A stretch of 28,466 bases of DNA, taken from positions 24,305 through 52,770 of the forward strand of contig DBKS01000011.1 of the NCBI GenBank assembly GCA_002298605.1, read 5' to 3'. The translations under genes were made by a program, and so were the position numbers. This stretch comes from Bifidobacterium sp. UBA744 (GTDB lineage Bacteria; Actinomycetota; Actinomycetes; Actinomycetales; Bifidobacteriaceae). Below, piece after piece: positions 8,513 through 15,776 of this stretch (its first letter is position 1; every line of letters begins with the position of its first letter). Under the pieces are notes generated by a model that ran no database searches, had not been told where the DNA came from, and was given only the letters and a program-made list of their open reading frames with translations.

Positions 8513-8613
8513 TGACACCATTTAGTAAACCCGGTGTTTCTTAGCAAAACGATGCCGCAACCTCAGAGTTTTCTGAAAAATGTGAACGAAACGTGAACCC
8601 GCAGCCGCCAAGC

Positions 8614-10476
8614 CTATTTGGCAAGCTTGGCCTTCTCCGCAGCCAGGCGCTTCGCCTCCGCGGCGCGACGGGCCGCCAGCGCCTCATCGAAGCGGGCCAG
8701 CTCCTCGTCCACGGCCTCCGGAGGGATCTTGGCGAAGATCGGGGTCGGCTTGGGAACCACGGCGCCCACCTCAATCGGCTCGCTCTTCCATGGATGCACA
8801 TTCACGCCCAGCCGGTAATCACCGGTGATGATCGGGTAGTGGAAACCGGGCTTGTCGAGATCCTCGACCTCCTCGATATGCGGCAGCGGCGAGAACACCC
8901 CCTTGCCGCCAAGCGCCTCCCACACCTTTTGCGCGGAATGCGGCAGGAACGGCGCCAACAGATGGTTCGCGTCGGAAACGGCCTGGGCCGCCACATGCAG
9001 CACGGTACCCAAGCGAACGGGGTTGTCCTTGATCTTCCACGGTTCCGTGGCGGAAATGTACTTGTTGATGTCGCCGACAATCCGCATGGCTTCAATCAGA
9101 CCGGACTTCTGATGATGCTTGCCGATGAAGTTGCCCACGGTATCGAAGGCCGCGGCGGTCTCGGCGAGCAGCGCCCGGTCCTCGTCGGTAAGGGAGGCCT
9201 CATCCAACGCCGGAATCTTGCCGAAGTTCTTAGCGATGAGGTTGGCGACGCGGTTGACCAGGTTGCCCCACGAAGCGGCAAGTTCCTCGTTGTTATGGCG
9301 GACGAATTCAGCCCAGGTGAAATCGGAGTCCGAGGATTCCGGGCCGGCGATGGAGATGTAGTAGCGCACCGCGTCCACGGGGTAGCGCGACAGAATGTCC
9401 TTGACATAGATCACGATGCCGCGCGACGACGAGAACTTCTTGCCCTCCATGGTCATGAACTCGCTGGCCACCACCTGCTCGGGCAGATTCAGCGGGCCCA
9501 TCGGACCAGCTTCGCCGCCCTTGGATCCCTGGCCGTTGTAGGCGAGCATCTCGCTCGGCCAAATCTGCGAATGGAAGGTGATGTTGTCCTTGCCCATGAA
9601 ATAGTAGGCCGGAGACGCCGGATCGTTCCACCACTTGCGCCACAGTTCCGGATCCCCCTGACGACGGGCCCACTCGATCGAGGCCGACAAGTAGCCGATC
9701 ACTGCATCGAACCACACGTACAGCTTCTTGTTCGGATTGTCGATCCATCCGTCCACCGGCACCGGAATGCCCCAGTCAATGTCGCGGGTGATGGCGCGCG
9801 GCTTGACTTCCTTGAACAGGCCCTTGGAGAAGTTGATGACGTTGGTGCGCCAGCCTTCCCGGGTGTTCAGCCAGGCGAGATTCGCCTCGGCGAGGGCGGG
9901 CAGGTCGAGGAAGAAGTGCTCGGTCTCCTCGAAGCGCGGGGTTTCGCCGTTGATCTTGGAAACCGGGTTGATCAGGTCGATCGGATCCAGCTCATTGCCG
10001 CAGGCGTCGCATTGGTCGCCGCGGGCGCCTTCGGCGTGGCAGATCGGGCATTCGCCTTCGATGTAGCGGTCGGGCAGCGTGCGCCCGGTGGATGGGGAGA
10101 TCGCCACCTGCTGCGTGCCCTTGTAGATGTAGCCGTTCTTGAGGCACTGGGTGAACATCGCCTGCACCACGCGCTCATGGGTGCCGGTGGTGGTGCGGGT
10201 GAACAGATTGTAGCTCAGGCCCAGATCGCACAGATCCTTGGCGATCACTCGGTTATAGCGGTTCGCGAGCTCCTGGGCGGTAACACCCTCCTTCTCCGCC
10301 TCGACGAGAATCGGGGTGCCGTGCTCGTCGGTTCCGGACACCATGAGGACATCATTGCCCTTCATGCGTTCGTAGCGCGCATAGACGTCCGAGGGGACGC
10401 CGAAGCCGGCAACATGTCCAATATGGCGGGGGCCGTTGGCATACGGCCATGCAACGTTCACAAGAATATTCGTCAT
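8614..10476 (-). CDS. metG: Methionyl-tRNA synthetase
   Basis: A 620-residue class I aminoacyl-tRNA synthetase that charges tRNA-Met. The HIGH motif is in PYANGPRHIGH (11-21) and the KMSKS equivalent is KFSSSRG (about 347-353). A zinc knuckle is formed by Cys143, Cys146, Cys156 and Cys159 (CPICHAEG...CDACG). The C-terminus ends in an Ala/Lys-rich helix and has no EMAP-like tRNA-binding domain. The ATG at 10476 follows a -10-like GATAAT (minus strand, 10485-10490) by 8 nt, so the message may be leaderless or nearly so. I see no T-box leader. It belongs to the conserved tatD/metG/rsmI/pmt neighbourhood. Confidence 0.97.
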   Translation of the reverse strand: MTNILVNVAWPYANGPRHIGHVAGFGVPSDVYARYERMKGNDVLMVSGTDEHGTPILVEAEKEGVTAQELANRYNRVIAKDLCDLGLSYNLFTRTTTGTHERVVQAMFTQCLKNGYIYKGTQQVAISPSTGRTLPDRYIEGECPICHAEGARGDQCDACGNELDPIDLINPVSKINGETPRFEETEHFFLDLPALAEANLAWLNTREGWRTNVINFSKGLFKEVKPRAITRDIDWGIPVPVDGWIDNPNKKLYVWFDAVIGYLSASIEWARRQGDPELWRKWWNDPASPAYYFMGKDNITFHSQIWPSEMLAYNGQGSKGGEAGPMGPLNLPEQVVASEFMTMEGKKFSSSRGIVIYVKDILSRYPVDAVRYYISIAGPESSDSDFTWAEFVRHNNEELAASWGNLVNRVANLIAKNFGKIPALDEASLTDEDRALLAETAAAFDTVGNFIGKHHQKSGLIEAMRIVGDINKYISATEPWKIKDNPVRLGTVLHVAAQAVSDANHLLAPFLPHSAQKVWEALGGKGVFSPLPHIEEVEDLDKPGFHYPIITGDYRLGVNVHPWKSEPIEVGAVVPKPTPIFAKIPPEAVDEELARFDEALAARRAAEAKRLAAEKAKLAK

Positions 10477-10554
10477 AATTCCCGATTATCGAGCTCGGTG
10501 GCGACACCCCCGGCCAGGGACGGCCCGATCGCGTGCGCGACGGCATGTGACAGG

Positions 10555-10613
10555 TTATCCACCGTGTTGTCCACCAAAAACTTGTCAAACCTCGAGTTAT
10601 CCACTTATCCACA
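10555..10613 (+). promoter_or_regulatory. Cluster of DnaA-box-like sequences
   Basis: Four 9-mers close to the DnaA consensus TTATCCACA lie in the same direction within 59 bp: TTATCCACC (10555-10563), TTGTCCACC (10567-10575), TTATCCACT (10597-10605) and the perfect TTATCCACA (10605-10613). They occupy the divergent promoter region between metG and the AbiEi-like gene. No dnaA, dnaN or rpmH gene is near, so this is not recognisably oriC. It may be a DnaA-titration or DnaA-regulation site. Confidence 0.55.
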
Positions 10614-10665
10614 GAACGAGGAGCGCGACTGGCGCCGCCTTGCCCGACACCCTACGGTCAGAGTC

Positions 10666-11439
10666 ATGATCAGATCCACACAACCAGGCACCAGCCGCAT
10701 TCCACGCCCAGCAATCGGCGCAACCAACACCCTCCCCATCCAATCGCATTCTCCGAAAGCACCACCCGGACGAAACCCCATCATCACCTCCCGGGAGTTG
10801 CCGGGCCCCTTGGGCATTGTCAGCCTCGCACGACTGGGCGTCATCAAGCAGCTCGACGACCACGCCAACTACATGGCCGACCAAGCGGCCAGCGTGCAGG
10901 GCCGGGCGGCCATCGTCGGCACCATGATGCCACCGAACGCCATCGCCTGCCTCACGCTGGCGCTGTGGGTCTGGATCGGCGGAACCTTTCCCGATTCGCT
11001 GACCGTCGTCTCCCACTCGCATTTTCGGACCGCCGTGCACGGACGCCCGATCCGGGTTCTCGACCGTCGCCTGCCGCCAACCGCCTGCGCGCGACTCGGA
11101 TCGCTCCGGCTGACGTCACCGGAACGAACGGCCTGCGACCTGGCCTGCGCGAACGAGGCGCTGCTCGGCTTCGTCGACCCGGTCACCGCCATCATCGACC
11201 TGGTGGAGGAATACGAACTCGACATCGCGGACTGCCTACAGATCCTCCACGCCAATACCAGATGGCCCGGACACGCCCATGGCGTTGAGACCCTCCAGCG
11301 GATCGCGCTGGCCTACGCCGTCGTCGACGAAGACGGACAATTCCCCGACGGCCCCGGCAACCCCGACAGCCCCGGCAACCCTCGCGACGCACAACATCAA
11401 CCGGCCTCACAATCCGTCCTTTCCAAGGAGCAATCATGA
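10666..11439 (+). CDS. AbiEi-antitoxin-like DNA-binding-family protein
   Basis: A 257-residue protein. The first 45 residues are Pro/Ser/Thr rich and probably disordered. From about residue 47 (RELPGPLGIVSLARLGVIKQL) to the region WVWIGGTFPD, RVLDRRLPP and LRLTSPERTACDLACANE it resembles the AbiEi/type IV antitoxin-like proteins common in actinobacteria. In those, the xTSxxRTacDLa motif closes the conserved core. A clear N-terminal winged helix was not seen, so DNA binding is inferred from the family only. It overlaps the next gene by ATGA. No AbiEii nucleotidyltransferase toxin is adjacent, making this an orphan or a domain reused in regulation. Start chosen at the first ATG after the DnaA-box cluster. 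Confidence 0.65.
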   Translation: MIRSTQPGTSRIPRPAIGATNTLPIQSHSPKAPPGRNPIITSRELPGPLGIVSLARLGVIKQLDDHANYMADQAASVQGRAAIVGTMMPPNAIACLTLALWVWIGGTFPDSLTVVSHSHFRTAVHGRPIRVLDRRLPPTACARLGSLRLTSPERTACDLACANEALLGFVDPVTAIIDLVEEYELDIADCLQILHANTRWPGHAHGVETLQRIALAYAVVDEDGQFPDGPGNPDSPGNPRDAQHQPASQSVLSKEQS

Positions 11440-11879
11440 ACGCCACCGACATGCCCACAGCCATACTCGACCAGCCCACGTTCGCCCGTCCGCGCACCCA
11501 GCAGCCCCGCATGCGGCATAAGGCGCCACACGGGCGCCACCGCCAGGACGCCCGCCGTCTCGCCGCGCAACGCCTCGCCGAAGAGCATCTGTCACCCGCC
11601 AGCGGGTCGGACAACAGCGCCCCTCGCACCTTCATCAGGCACGGAGCGCCGCCGGCACCACCGCTCAAACTCACTCCCAGCGTGGCCTGCAACCCGAACA
11701 CGGATCCAGCCGTTCTGTGGCATATCGCGCACTCGGCCCCGGAGCTGCGTCGATGGCTGGTCGCCAACCCCCGCGCCACACCACAATTGCTGGAATACGT
11801 GGCGCAAGCCGGAGGGCCCGGCGTGCACGAAGCCATCGAGGTGCTGCTTGACCTGCTGGAACGCCAGCAACGACGGTAG
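11436..11879 (+). CDS. Variant leucine-rich-repeat (LRV-like) protein
   Basis: A 147-residue protein with a basic, disordered N-terminal half (His/Arg/Gln/Pro rich) and a C-terminal half with two copies of an LRV-like unit: NPNTDPAVLWHIAHSAPELR (about 83-102) and NPRATPQLLEYVAQAGGPGV. Such repeats start with an Asn-Pro turn and form short helical hairpins, usually for protein contacts. The start overlaps the upstream AbiEi-like stop (ATGA) and AAGGAG lies 6 nt before the ATG, so the two are very likely one operon. It ends 13 bp from the convergent rsmI gene. Function unknown. The repeat call is by pattern only. Confidence 0.65.
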   Translation: MNATDMPTAILDQPTFARPRTQQPRMRHKAPHGRHRQDARRLAAQRLAEEHLSPASGSDNSAPRTFIRHGAPPAPPLKLTPSVACNPNTDPAVLWHIAHSAPELRRWLVANPRATPQLLEYVAQAGGPGVHEAIEVLLDLLERQQRR

Positions 11880-11892
11880 GGGCGGGGAAAGT

Positions 11893-12858
11893 TCAGGACT
11901 TTATCTCGAGCACCGCGGCATACACCTGCTTGCGGTTGGCAAGCGAGCCATCCGGCAAAGGATGCTCCTTGACCACCTGACTGATGGCCTCCTTGATGCG
12001 CAGCCCATCCTCCAACGCCCGATCGATGGACAGCACGGCGAAGTCCTCAACGCTGAGCGCATTCGGGGCAACCGACTGAACCTCGTCCGACGAAGCCCCC
12101 GCGATCACCAGCACCATCTCGCCGCGCGGCGGATCATCGACAACCGTCTGACGGACCGAGGCGACGGTGCCCCGCCGCACCTGCTCATAGTTCTTGGTAA
12201 GCTCCCTGCACAGCGCCATCGGGCGGTTCGGGCCAAACACCTCCAGCAGATCATCCATCGCGTCGGCAATGCGGTGCGGGGTCTCATAAAACACCATCGT
12301 GCGCTGTTCGGATTGCAGCATGCGAAAATGCTGCATCCGTTCGGCATGCTTGCGTGGCACGAACCCCTCATAACAGAAGCGATCCGTCGGCAAACCGGAG
12401 ATGGCGAGCGCATCGAGCACCGCGCTGGGCCCCGGGGCGCATGTCACCGGCAGCTCGCGTTCAATGGCCCGGCGCACAATCGCCATACCCGGATCGTTGA
12501 TGGTGGGCATACCCGCATCCGACACCACCAGCACACACGCCCCCTGCGCCACCTGGTCGAGCAGCGCATCGGCCTTGGCGCGCTCGTTGTGGTCGTGATA
12601 CGCAATCACCCTGCCGCCCACATGCACGCCCAGGCGATTCGCCAAATCGAACAGACGCCGGGTGTCTTCGGCGGCCACGATGTCGGCGTTGGCCAACAGA
12701 GCCACCAGCCGTGCCGAAGCATCGTCCACGTTGCCGATCGGCGTGGCCGCCAGCACCACAGTGCCATGGGGAATCTCGGCGCCAGTCGACCTGTCCGGCG
12801 CCGTCTCGCCGCCCGGAACGCCAGAGATTTGTGTGGATTGATCGGTTACGGTCTGCAT
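11893..12858 (-). CDS. rsmI: 16S rRNA (cytidine1402-2'-O)-methyltransferase RsmI
   Basis: A 321-residue SAM-dependent methyltransferase of the tetrapyrrole-methylase fold that modifies C1402 in the ribosomal P site. Family marks are VLAATPIGNVDDASARL (35-51), ADIVAAEDTRR (58-68) and VVSDAGMPTINDPG (111-124), the glycine-poor SAM-binding loop of this family. About 30 residues precede the conserved core, somewhat longer than usual. The start at 12858 is kept because GATACT (minus strand, 12866-12871) ends 7 nt before it. It diverges from pmt with only 30 bp between start codons, the same arrangement as Rv1003/Rv1002c in M. tuberculosis, and converges on the LRV-like gene. Confidence 0.94.
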   Translation of the reverse strand: MQTVTDQSTQISGVPGGETAPDRSTGAEIPHGTVVLAATPIGNVDDASARLVALLANADIVAAEDTRRLFDLANRLGVHVGGRVIAYHDHNERAKADALLDQVAQGACVLVVSDAGMPTINDPGMAIVRRAIERELPVTCAPGPSAVLDALAISGLPTDRFCYEGFVPRKHAERMQHFRMLQSEQRTMVFYETPHRIADAMDDLLEVFGPNRPMALCRELTKNYEQVRRGTVASVRQTVVDDPPRGEMVLVIAGASSDEVQSVAPNALSVEDFAVLSIDRALEDGLRIKEAISQVVKEHPLPDGSLANRKQVYAAVLEIKS

Positions 12859-12865
12859 ATCTCCC

Positions 12866-12880
12866 AGTATCCCCTAGTCT
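12866..12880. promoter_or_regulatory. Overlapping divergent rsmI/pmt promoters
   Basis: Two -10 candidates lie back to back in the 30-bp gap: AGTATC on the plus strand, read GATACT for rsmI (12866-12871, 7 nt before its ATG), and TAGTCT for pmt (12875-12880, 8 nt before its ATG). Each promoter's -35 would fall in the other gene's start region, so the two may compete for polymerase. -35 matches are weak. Confidence 0.4.
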
Positions 12881-12888
12881 TAACCCTG

Positions 12889-14544
12889 ATGACGGTAGGG
12901 TACGTAAATTCTTGGAAAACGACGGCGAACGGCGAGACGGAGCACAGCCGCCCCAGCCTCAGGTGGCGTATTCTCAGCTGGGCGCTGGCGCTGCTCATGG
13001 CCGCGTTCGGCGGACTCCTGCGCTTTATACGGCTCGGCACCCCGGACACCATCGTGTTCGATGAGACATATTACGTCAAAGACGCATGGACGATGCTTAT
13101 GACGGGCGAGCCGCGCAACTGGCCCAAAGACGTCGGCACTGCGATATCCGGCGAAAACCAGGTCAACGCGCTGTTCGCGGCCGGCGACACCGACCGATGG
13201 CTGTCCACCGCCGAATACGTGGTGCATCCGCCGGTGGGCAAATGGCTGATCGCTGCCGGGCTCAAACTCTTCGGGGGCGCGGGCAACCCCTTCGCGTGGC
13301 GAGCCGCAACAGCCATTGCCGGCACCGTGGCGATTCTGCTCATCTGCCGGGTGGCGCTGCGTCTCTTCCACAACCTGCCGATCGCCGTCATGGCCGGATT
13401 CCTGATGAGTGTTGACGGCCTCGGCATCGTCATGAGTCGCACGGGGCTGCTCGACAACTTCATCATGGTGTTCACCCTGGGCGCCCTGTCGCTGCTGCTG
13501 ATGCACCGCGACCGCGCACGGGCCAAACTGCGCGCCGCCTATGCCCGCGATTCCCGGTCGCATAGCGCCCAGTGGATCCCCAAGGCGAGGCGAGACGGCA
13601 CAATCCGCTGGATGCTGCAAGCCCGCGGACCGTTCATCGCCTTCTCGTGGGCGCGCGTGGGGGCGGCGTTTCTTCTGGGCGCGGCGACCGATGTCAAATG
13701 GTCCGGCACGTATTTCTTCGCCGTTTTTTGCCTCATTTCCGTACTCTGGGACGCATGGGAGCGCCGCCAAGCCGGCTACCGCGCCTGGCTGGGCACCGGA
13801 ATCTGGAAGGACGGGCTGGCCGCCGCGGCATATATGGTCCCGATCTACGTCGTCACCTATCTTGCCGGATGGGCCAGCTGGTTCATCCACCCCGATTCGT
13901 ATATGCACGACTGGGCCGCCAACCACCCCGGCGAAGGCATACTCTGGCTGCCCGAAGGCCTGCGGTCGTTTGTGCAGTACCACATTCAGATGTGGCAGTT
14001 CCACACCACGCTCACCTCGCATCACGACTATATGGCGAATCCGCTCACCTGGCCGCTGCAGGTGCGCCCCACCAGTTTCTACTGGGAGGACCATCTCAGC
14101 GGCAATCCCGGCCTATGCGCCACGAGCCCCGGCAGCCGTTGCATCGCCGCGGTGACGTCGATCGGCAACCCCATGCTGTGGTGGCTGGGAACGCTGTGCA
14201 TGGTAATCGGCATGCTCGTGGCCGTGTTCGTTCGCCGCGGAGACTGGCGCATCTGGGCCGTGCTCGCAGGCATGCTCGGCGGATGGCTGCCGTGGGCGCA
14301 ATATTTGAACCGCACCACCTTCACCTTCTATTCGATTGTGATTCTGCCCGCCATGGTGCTGGCGATCTGCTACACGGCCGACTGGCTGCGGCAATCACTG
14401 TCGGCCCGCGCCTATCGCGTGACCTGCGGCATCGCATTGGGCGTCATCGGGCTGGCGGCCGTGTTCTGGTACCCGATCTGGACCGCGATCCCCGTGCCGT
14501 ATGAGTTCTGGGTCGCGCATATGTGGTTTGACAGTTGGATCTAA
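12889..14544 (+). CDS. pmt: Dolichyl-phosphate-mannose--protein mannosyltransferase (PMT family)
   Basis: A 551-residue GT39 membrane glycosyltransferase. It transfers mannose from polyprenyl-phosphate-mannose to Ser/Thr of secreted proteins during export, as known for actinobacterial Pmt (Rv1002c). The catalytic acidic pair Asp58-Glu59 lies in VFDETYYVKDAW, just after the first membrane helix. VHPPVGKW and several hydrophobic segments follow, with the typical WF-rich C-terminus (HMWFDSWI). The start at 12889 sits 8 nt after a -10-like TAGTCT and has no Shine-Dalgarno. The last codons form one arm of a 16-bp perfect inverted repeat with sequence after the stop. Confidence 0.93.
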   Translation: MTVGYVNSWKTTANGETEHSRPSLRWRILSWALALLMAAFGGLLRFIRLGTPDTIVFDETYYVKDAWTMLMTGEPRNWPKDVGTAISGENQVNALFAAGDTDRWLSTAEYVVHPPVGKWLIAAGLKLFGGAGNPFAWRAATAIAGTVAILLICRVALRLFHNLPIAVMAGFLMSVDGLGIVMSRTGLLDNFIMVFTLGALSLLLMHRDRARAKLRAAYARDSRSHSAQWIPKARRDGTIRWMLQARGPFIAFSWARVGAAFLLGAATDVKWSGTYFFAVFCLISVLWDAWERRQAGYRAWLGTGIWKDGLAAAAYMVPIYVVTYLAGWASWFIHPDSYMHDWAANHPGEGILWLPEGLRSFVQYHIQMWQFHTTLTSHHDYMANPLTWPLQVRPTSFYWEDHLSGNPGLCATSPGSRCIAAVTSIGNPMLWWLGTLCMVIGMLVAVFVRRGDWRIWAVLAGMLGGWLPWAQYLNRTTFTFYSIVILPAMVLAICYTADWLRQSLSARAYRVTCGIALGVIGLAAVFWYPIWTAIPVPYEFWVAHMWFDSWI

Positions 14545-14576
14545 TAATTAACTCTCGGCACAAACCACATATGCGC
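14515..14576 (+). repeat. 16-bp perfect inverted repeat across the pmt stop codon
   Basis: GCGCATATGTGGTTTG (14515-14530, the HMWF codons of pmt) pairs perfectly with CAAACCACATATGCGC (14561-14576), enclosing a 30-nt loop that contains the stop codon. No T-run follows, so it is not a standard terminator. The second arm can pair instead with a third copy at 14646-14656. Confidence 0.75.
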
Positions 14577-14835
14577 CTTCACGGCCGCAGTGGCCGCTCA
14601 CTTCGCCTACAGACAGTCCACCGGACTGTCTGCCGAACGGCTCAGCATATGTGGTTCAACCCCGGGTTTGGCGACGAAGACCGGCAAAAGGCAGAACCAT
14701 CACTGCCAATATCGTTGGCCCTATCGGTTTGTAAGGATTTGGGTTGGGGTGATATTGGTAGGCTCGCTATTATCGACAACCTGATAGGGTGGTGCACGGT
14801 TTTCTACGCTCCATCACAACATGTCAAGGATTGGT
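14545..14835 (+). other. Structured pmt-dedA intergenic region
   Basis: No gene is supported here. The first 110 bp are densely structured. The arm AACCACATATG (14563-14573) can close on CATATGTGGTT (14646-14656), enclosing a CGGCC/GGCCG hairpin (14582-14596) and a perfect 10-bp stem with a 3-nt loop, CAGACAGTCC/GGACTGTCTG (14610-14632). The translation around the third copy reads HMWFN, echoing the HMWFD end of pmt, so a partial duplication is possible. The rest carries the dedA promoter. Confidence 0.6.
14744..14773 (+). promoter_or_regulatory. Candidate dedA promoter
   Basis: TTGGGG (14744-14749) and TATTAT (14768-14773) are separated by 18 bp, about 60 bp upstream of the chosen dedA start. 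The -10 is a strong match. The -35 has only the TTG core. Confidence 0.45.
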
Positions 14836-15537
14836 ATGGGATTCGTCAATTTCATTCTTGAGCTGCTCAAAGACCCCCGTGCGGCCATCGCCAGCTGGAT
14901 CGCCATGGGCGTCGCGCCGACGCTCGGCTTCATCTTCCTCATCGTGTTCATCGAAACCGGCGTGGTGTTCTTCCCGTTCCTGCCGGGCGATTCGCTGCTG
15001 TTCGCAGCCGGCTTCTTCGCGGCCCCCGACGCAGCCACCGGAGCCCCCGGCGCGCTGCCGTTGATGGTGCTGCTCCCCGTAGTTTGGGCCGCGCCGATCA
15101 TCGGCGACCAGTGCAACTATTTCATCGGGCACTTCTTCGGCCGTAAAATCATCGAATCCGGCAAGGTCAAGGCCATGACCCCGGAACGCATCGCCAAAAC
15201 GGAGGCGATGATCGAAAAGTGGGGGCCTCTGGCCGTGTTCCTTGGCCGATTCTTCCCGTTTATCCGCACGTTCATGCCGTTCATCTCCGGCATCTCGGGC
15301 ATGCGTTGGAGCCGTTTCACCCCCTTCTCGGTGCTCGGTGGCCTGACCTGGTCCACGCTGTTCACGCTGCTGGGTTATTTCTTCGGCGGCATTCCGGCCG
15401 TGCAGGAGCATTTTGAGCTGGTGATCGTCCTTATTCTGGTGATATCGCTGCTACCCACCGTCATCGGACTGTTCAAGGCGAAATTCGGCAAGAAGGAATC
15501 CGCGTCCGACGCTGATCAGCAGGAGTCGCGAGCATAG
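14836..15537 (+). CDS. DedA family membrane protein
   Basis: A 233-residue integral membrane protein of the DedA/SNARE-associated (VTT) family. Members act in membrane homeostasis and include flippases for undecaprenyl phosphate or phosphatidylethanolamine; which applies here is unknown. Family marks are FPFLPGDSLLFAAGFFA near 48-64 and the re-entrant motif GRFFPFIRTFMPFISGISGM, with a conserved Arg in each (GRFFPF and RTF). At least four hydrophobic segments are visible and the tail is charged. I prefer the ATG at 14836 because AAGGA (14826-14830) precedes it at good spacing. An in-frame ATG at 14821 would add five residues. Confidence 0.92.
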   Translation: MGFVNFILELLKDPRAAIASWIAMGVAPTLGFIFLIVFIETGVVFFPFLPGDSLLFAAGFFAAPDAATGAPGALPLMVLLPVVWAAPIIGDQCNYFIGHFFGRKIIESGKVKAMTPERIAKTEAMIEKWGPLAVFLGRFFPFIRTFMPFISGISGMRWSRFTPFSVLGGLTWSTLFTLLGYFFGGIPAVQEHFELVIVLILVISLLPTVIGLFKAKFGKKESASDADQQESRA

Positions 15538-15649
15538 GGCCCGTCGCCCCGAGACCCCGATATCCCTCGGCGTGTCTTGCTGAATTGCGAAACTCGGCAG
15601 GTCGTATTAAGCTAACTGGAGTTGTCTCGCACAGCGAGTCAGCATCCAA

Positions 15650-15722
15650 GGGGCTATAGCTCAGTTGGTAGAGCGCTTCGTTCGCATCGAAGAGGTCGTG
15701 GTTTCGATTACCATTAGCTCCA
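15650..15722 (+). tRNA. tRNA-Ala (anticodon CGC)
   Basis: A full cloverleaf can be folded: acceptor GGGGCTA with TAGCTCC including the G3-U70 pair that identifies alanine tRNAs, D-arm GCTC...GAGC, anticodon stem CTTCG/CGAAG around TTCGCAT with CGC at 15683-15685, and T-loop TTCGATT. The discriminator is A and CCA is not encoded. The T-stem outer pair is G-U. It reads GCG codons, which are plentiful in this GC-rich genome. A possible promoter is TTGCGA (15585-15590), 17 bp, TAAGCT (15608-15613). Confidence 0.93.
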
Positions 15723-15725
15723 CTT

Positions 15726-15764
15726 GGGCCGCTTGCATTCCACCGCGAGCGGCCCTTTTCTTTT
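15726..15764 (+). terminator. Rho-independent terminator of tRNA-Ala
   Basis: GGGCCGCTTGC (15726-15736) pairs with GCGAGCGGCCC (15745-15755), an 11-bp stem with one G-T pair and an 8-nt loop, followed by TTTTCTTTT. It starts 4 nt after the tRNA. Confidence 0.9.
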
Positions 15765-15776
15765 GCCAGAACAAGG

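Larger units (their letters stand above)
7973..8613. other. 640-bp tatD-metG intergenic region without a convincing gene
   Basis: No open frame here reads like a protein: the longest (8048-8521, minus) lacks family motifs and normal composition. Structure is visible instead: CGCCCC/GGGGCG just after tatD (7973-7978 with 8005-8010), an 8-bp inverted repeat TGCCCGTC/GACGGGCA (8115-8122 with 8135-8142), GAGGA/TCCTC (8185-8197), and the terminator and small-RNA candidate listed separately near 8405-8547. In M. tuberculosis tatD is followed by rpfB, but I see no trace of it here. A decayed gene remains possible. Confidence 0.6.

Noticed and set aside
8048..8521. 157-codon minus-strand frame in the tatD-metG gap
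   Set aside because: No recognisable motif, odd composition rich in Cys and Arg, and no ribosome site. It overlaps the hairpins and terminator, and the region reads better as non-coding.
10477..10600. T-box or SAM riboswitch controlling metG
   Set aside because: A -10-like GATAAT lies 8 nt from the ATG, leaving no leader, and no T-box sequence or S-box core was found.
10555..10613. Chromosomal replication origin
   Set aside because: The DnaA boxes are suggestive, but no dnaA, dnaN or rpmH gene and no AT-rich unwinding region is present, so I list a box cluster only.
8593..10660. Very long plus-strand frame antisense to metG
   Set aside because: It is the shadow of metG on the opposite strand, an effect of high GC. 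Only its last part from 10666 is a real gene.
14535..14861. 108-codon frame after pmt
   Set aside because: It spans the structured repeats and the dedA promoter, has no ribosome site and no family resemblance.
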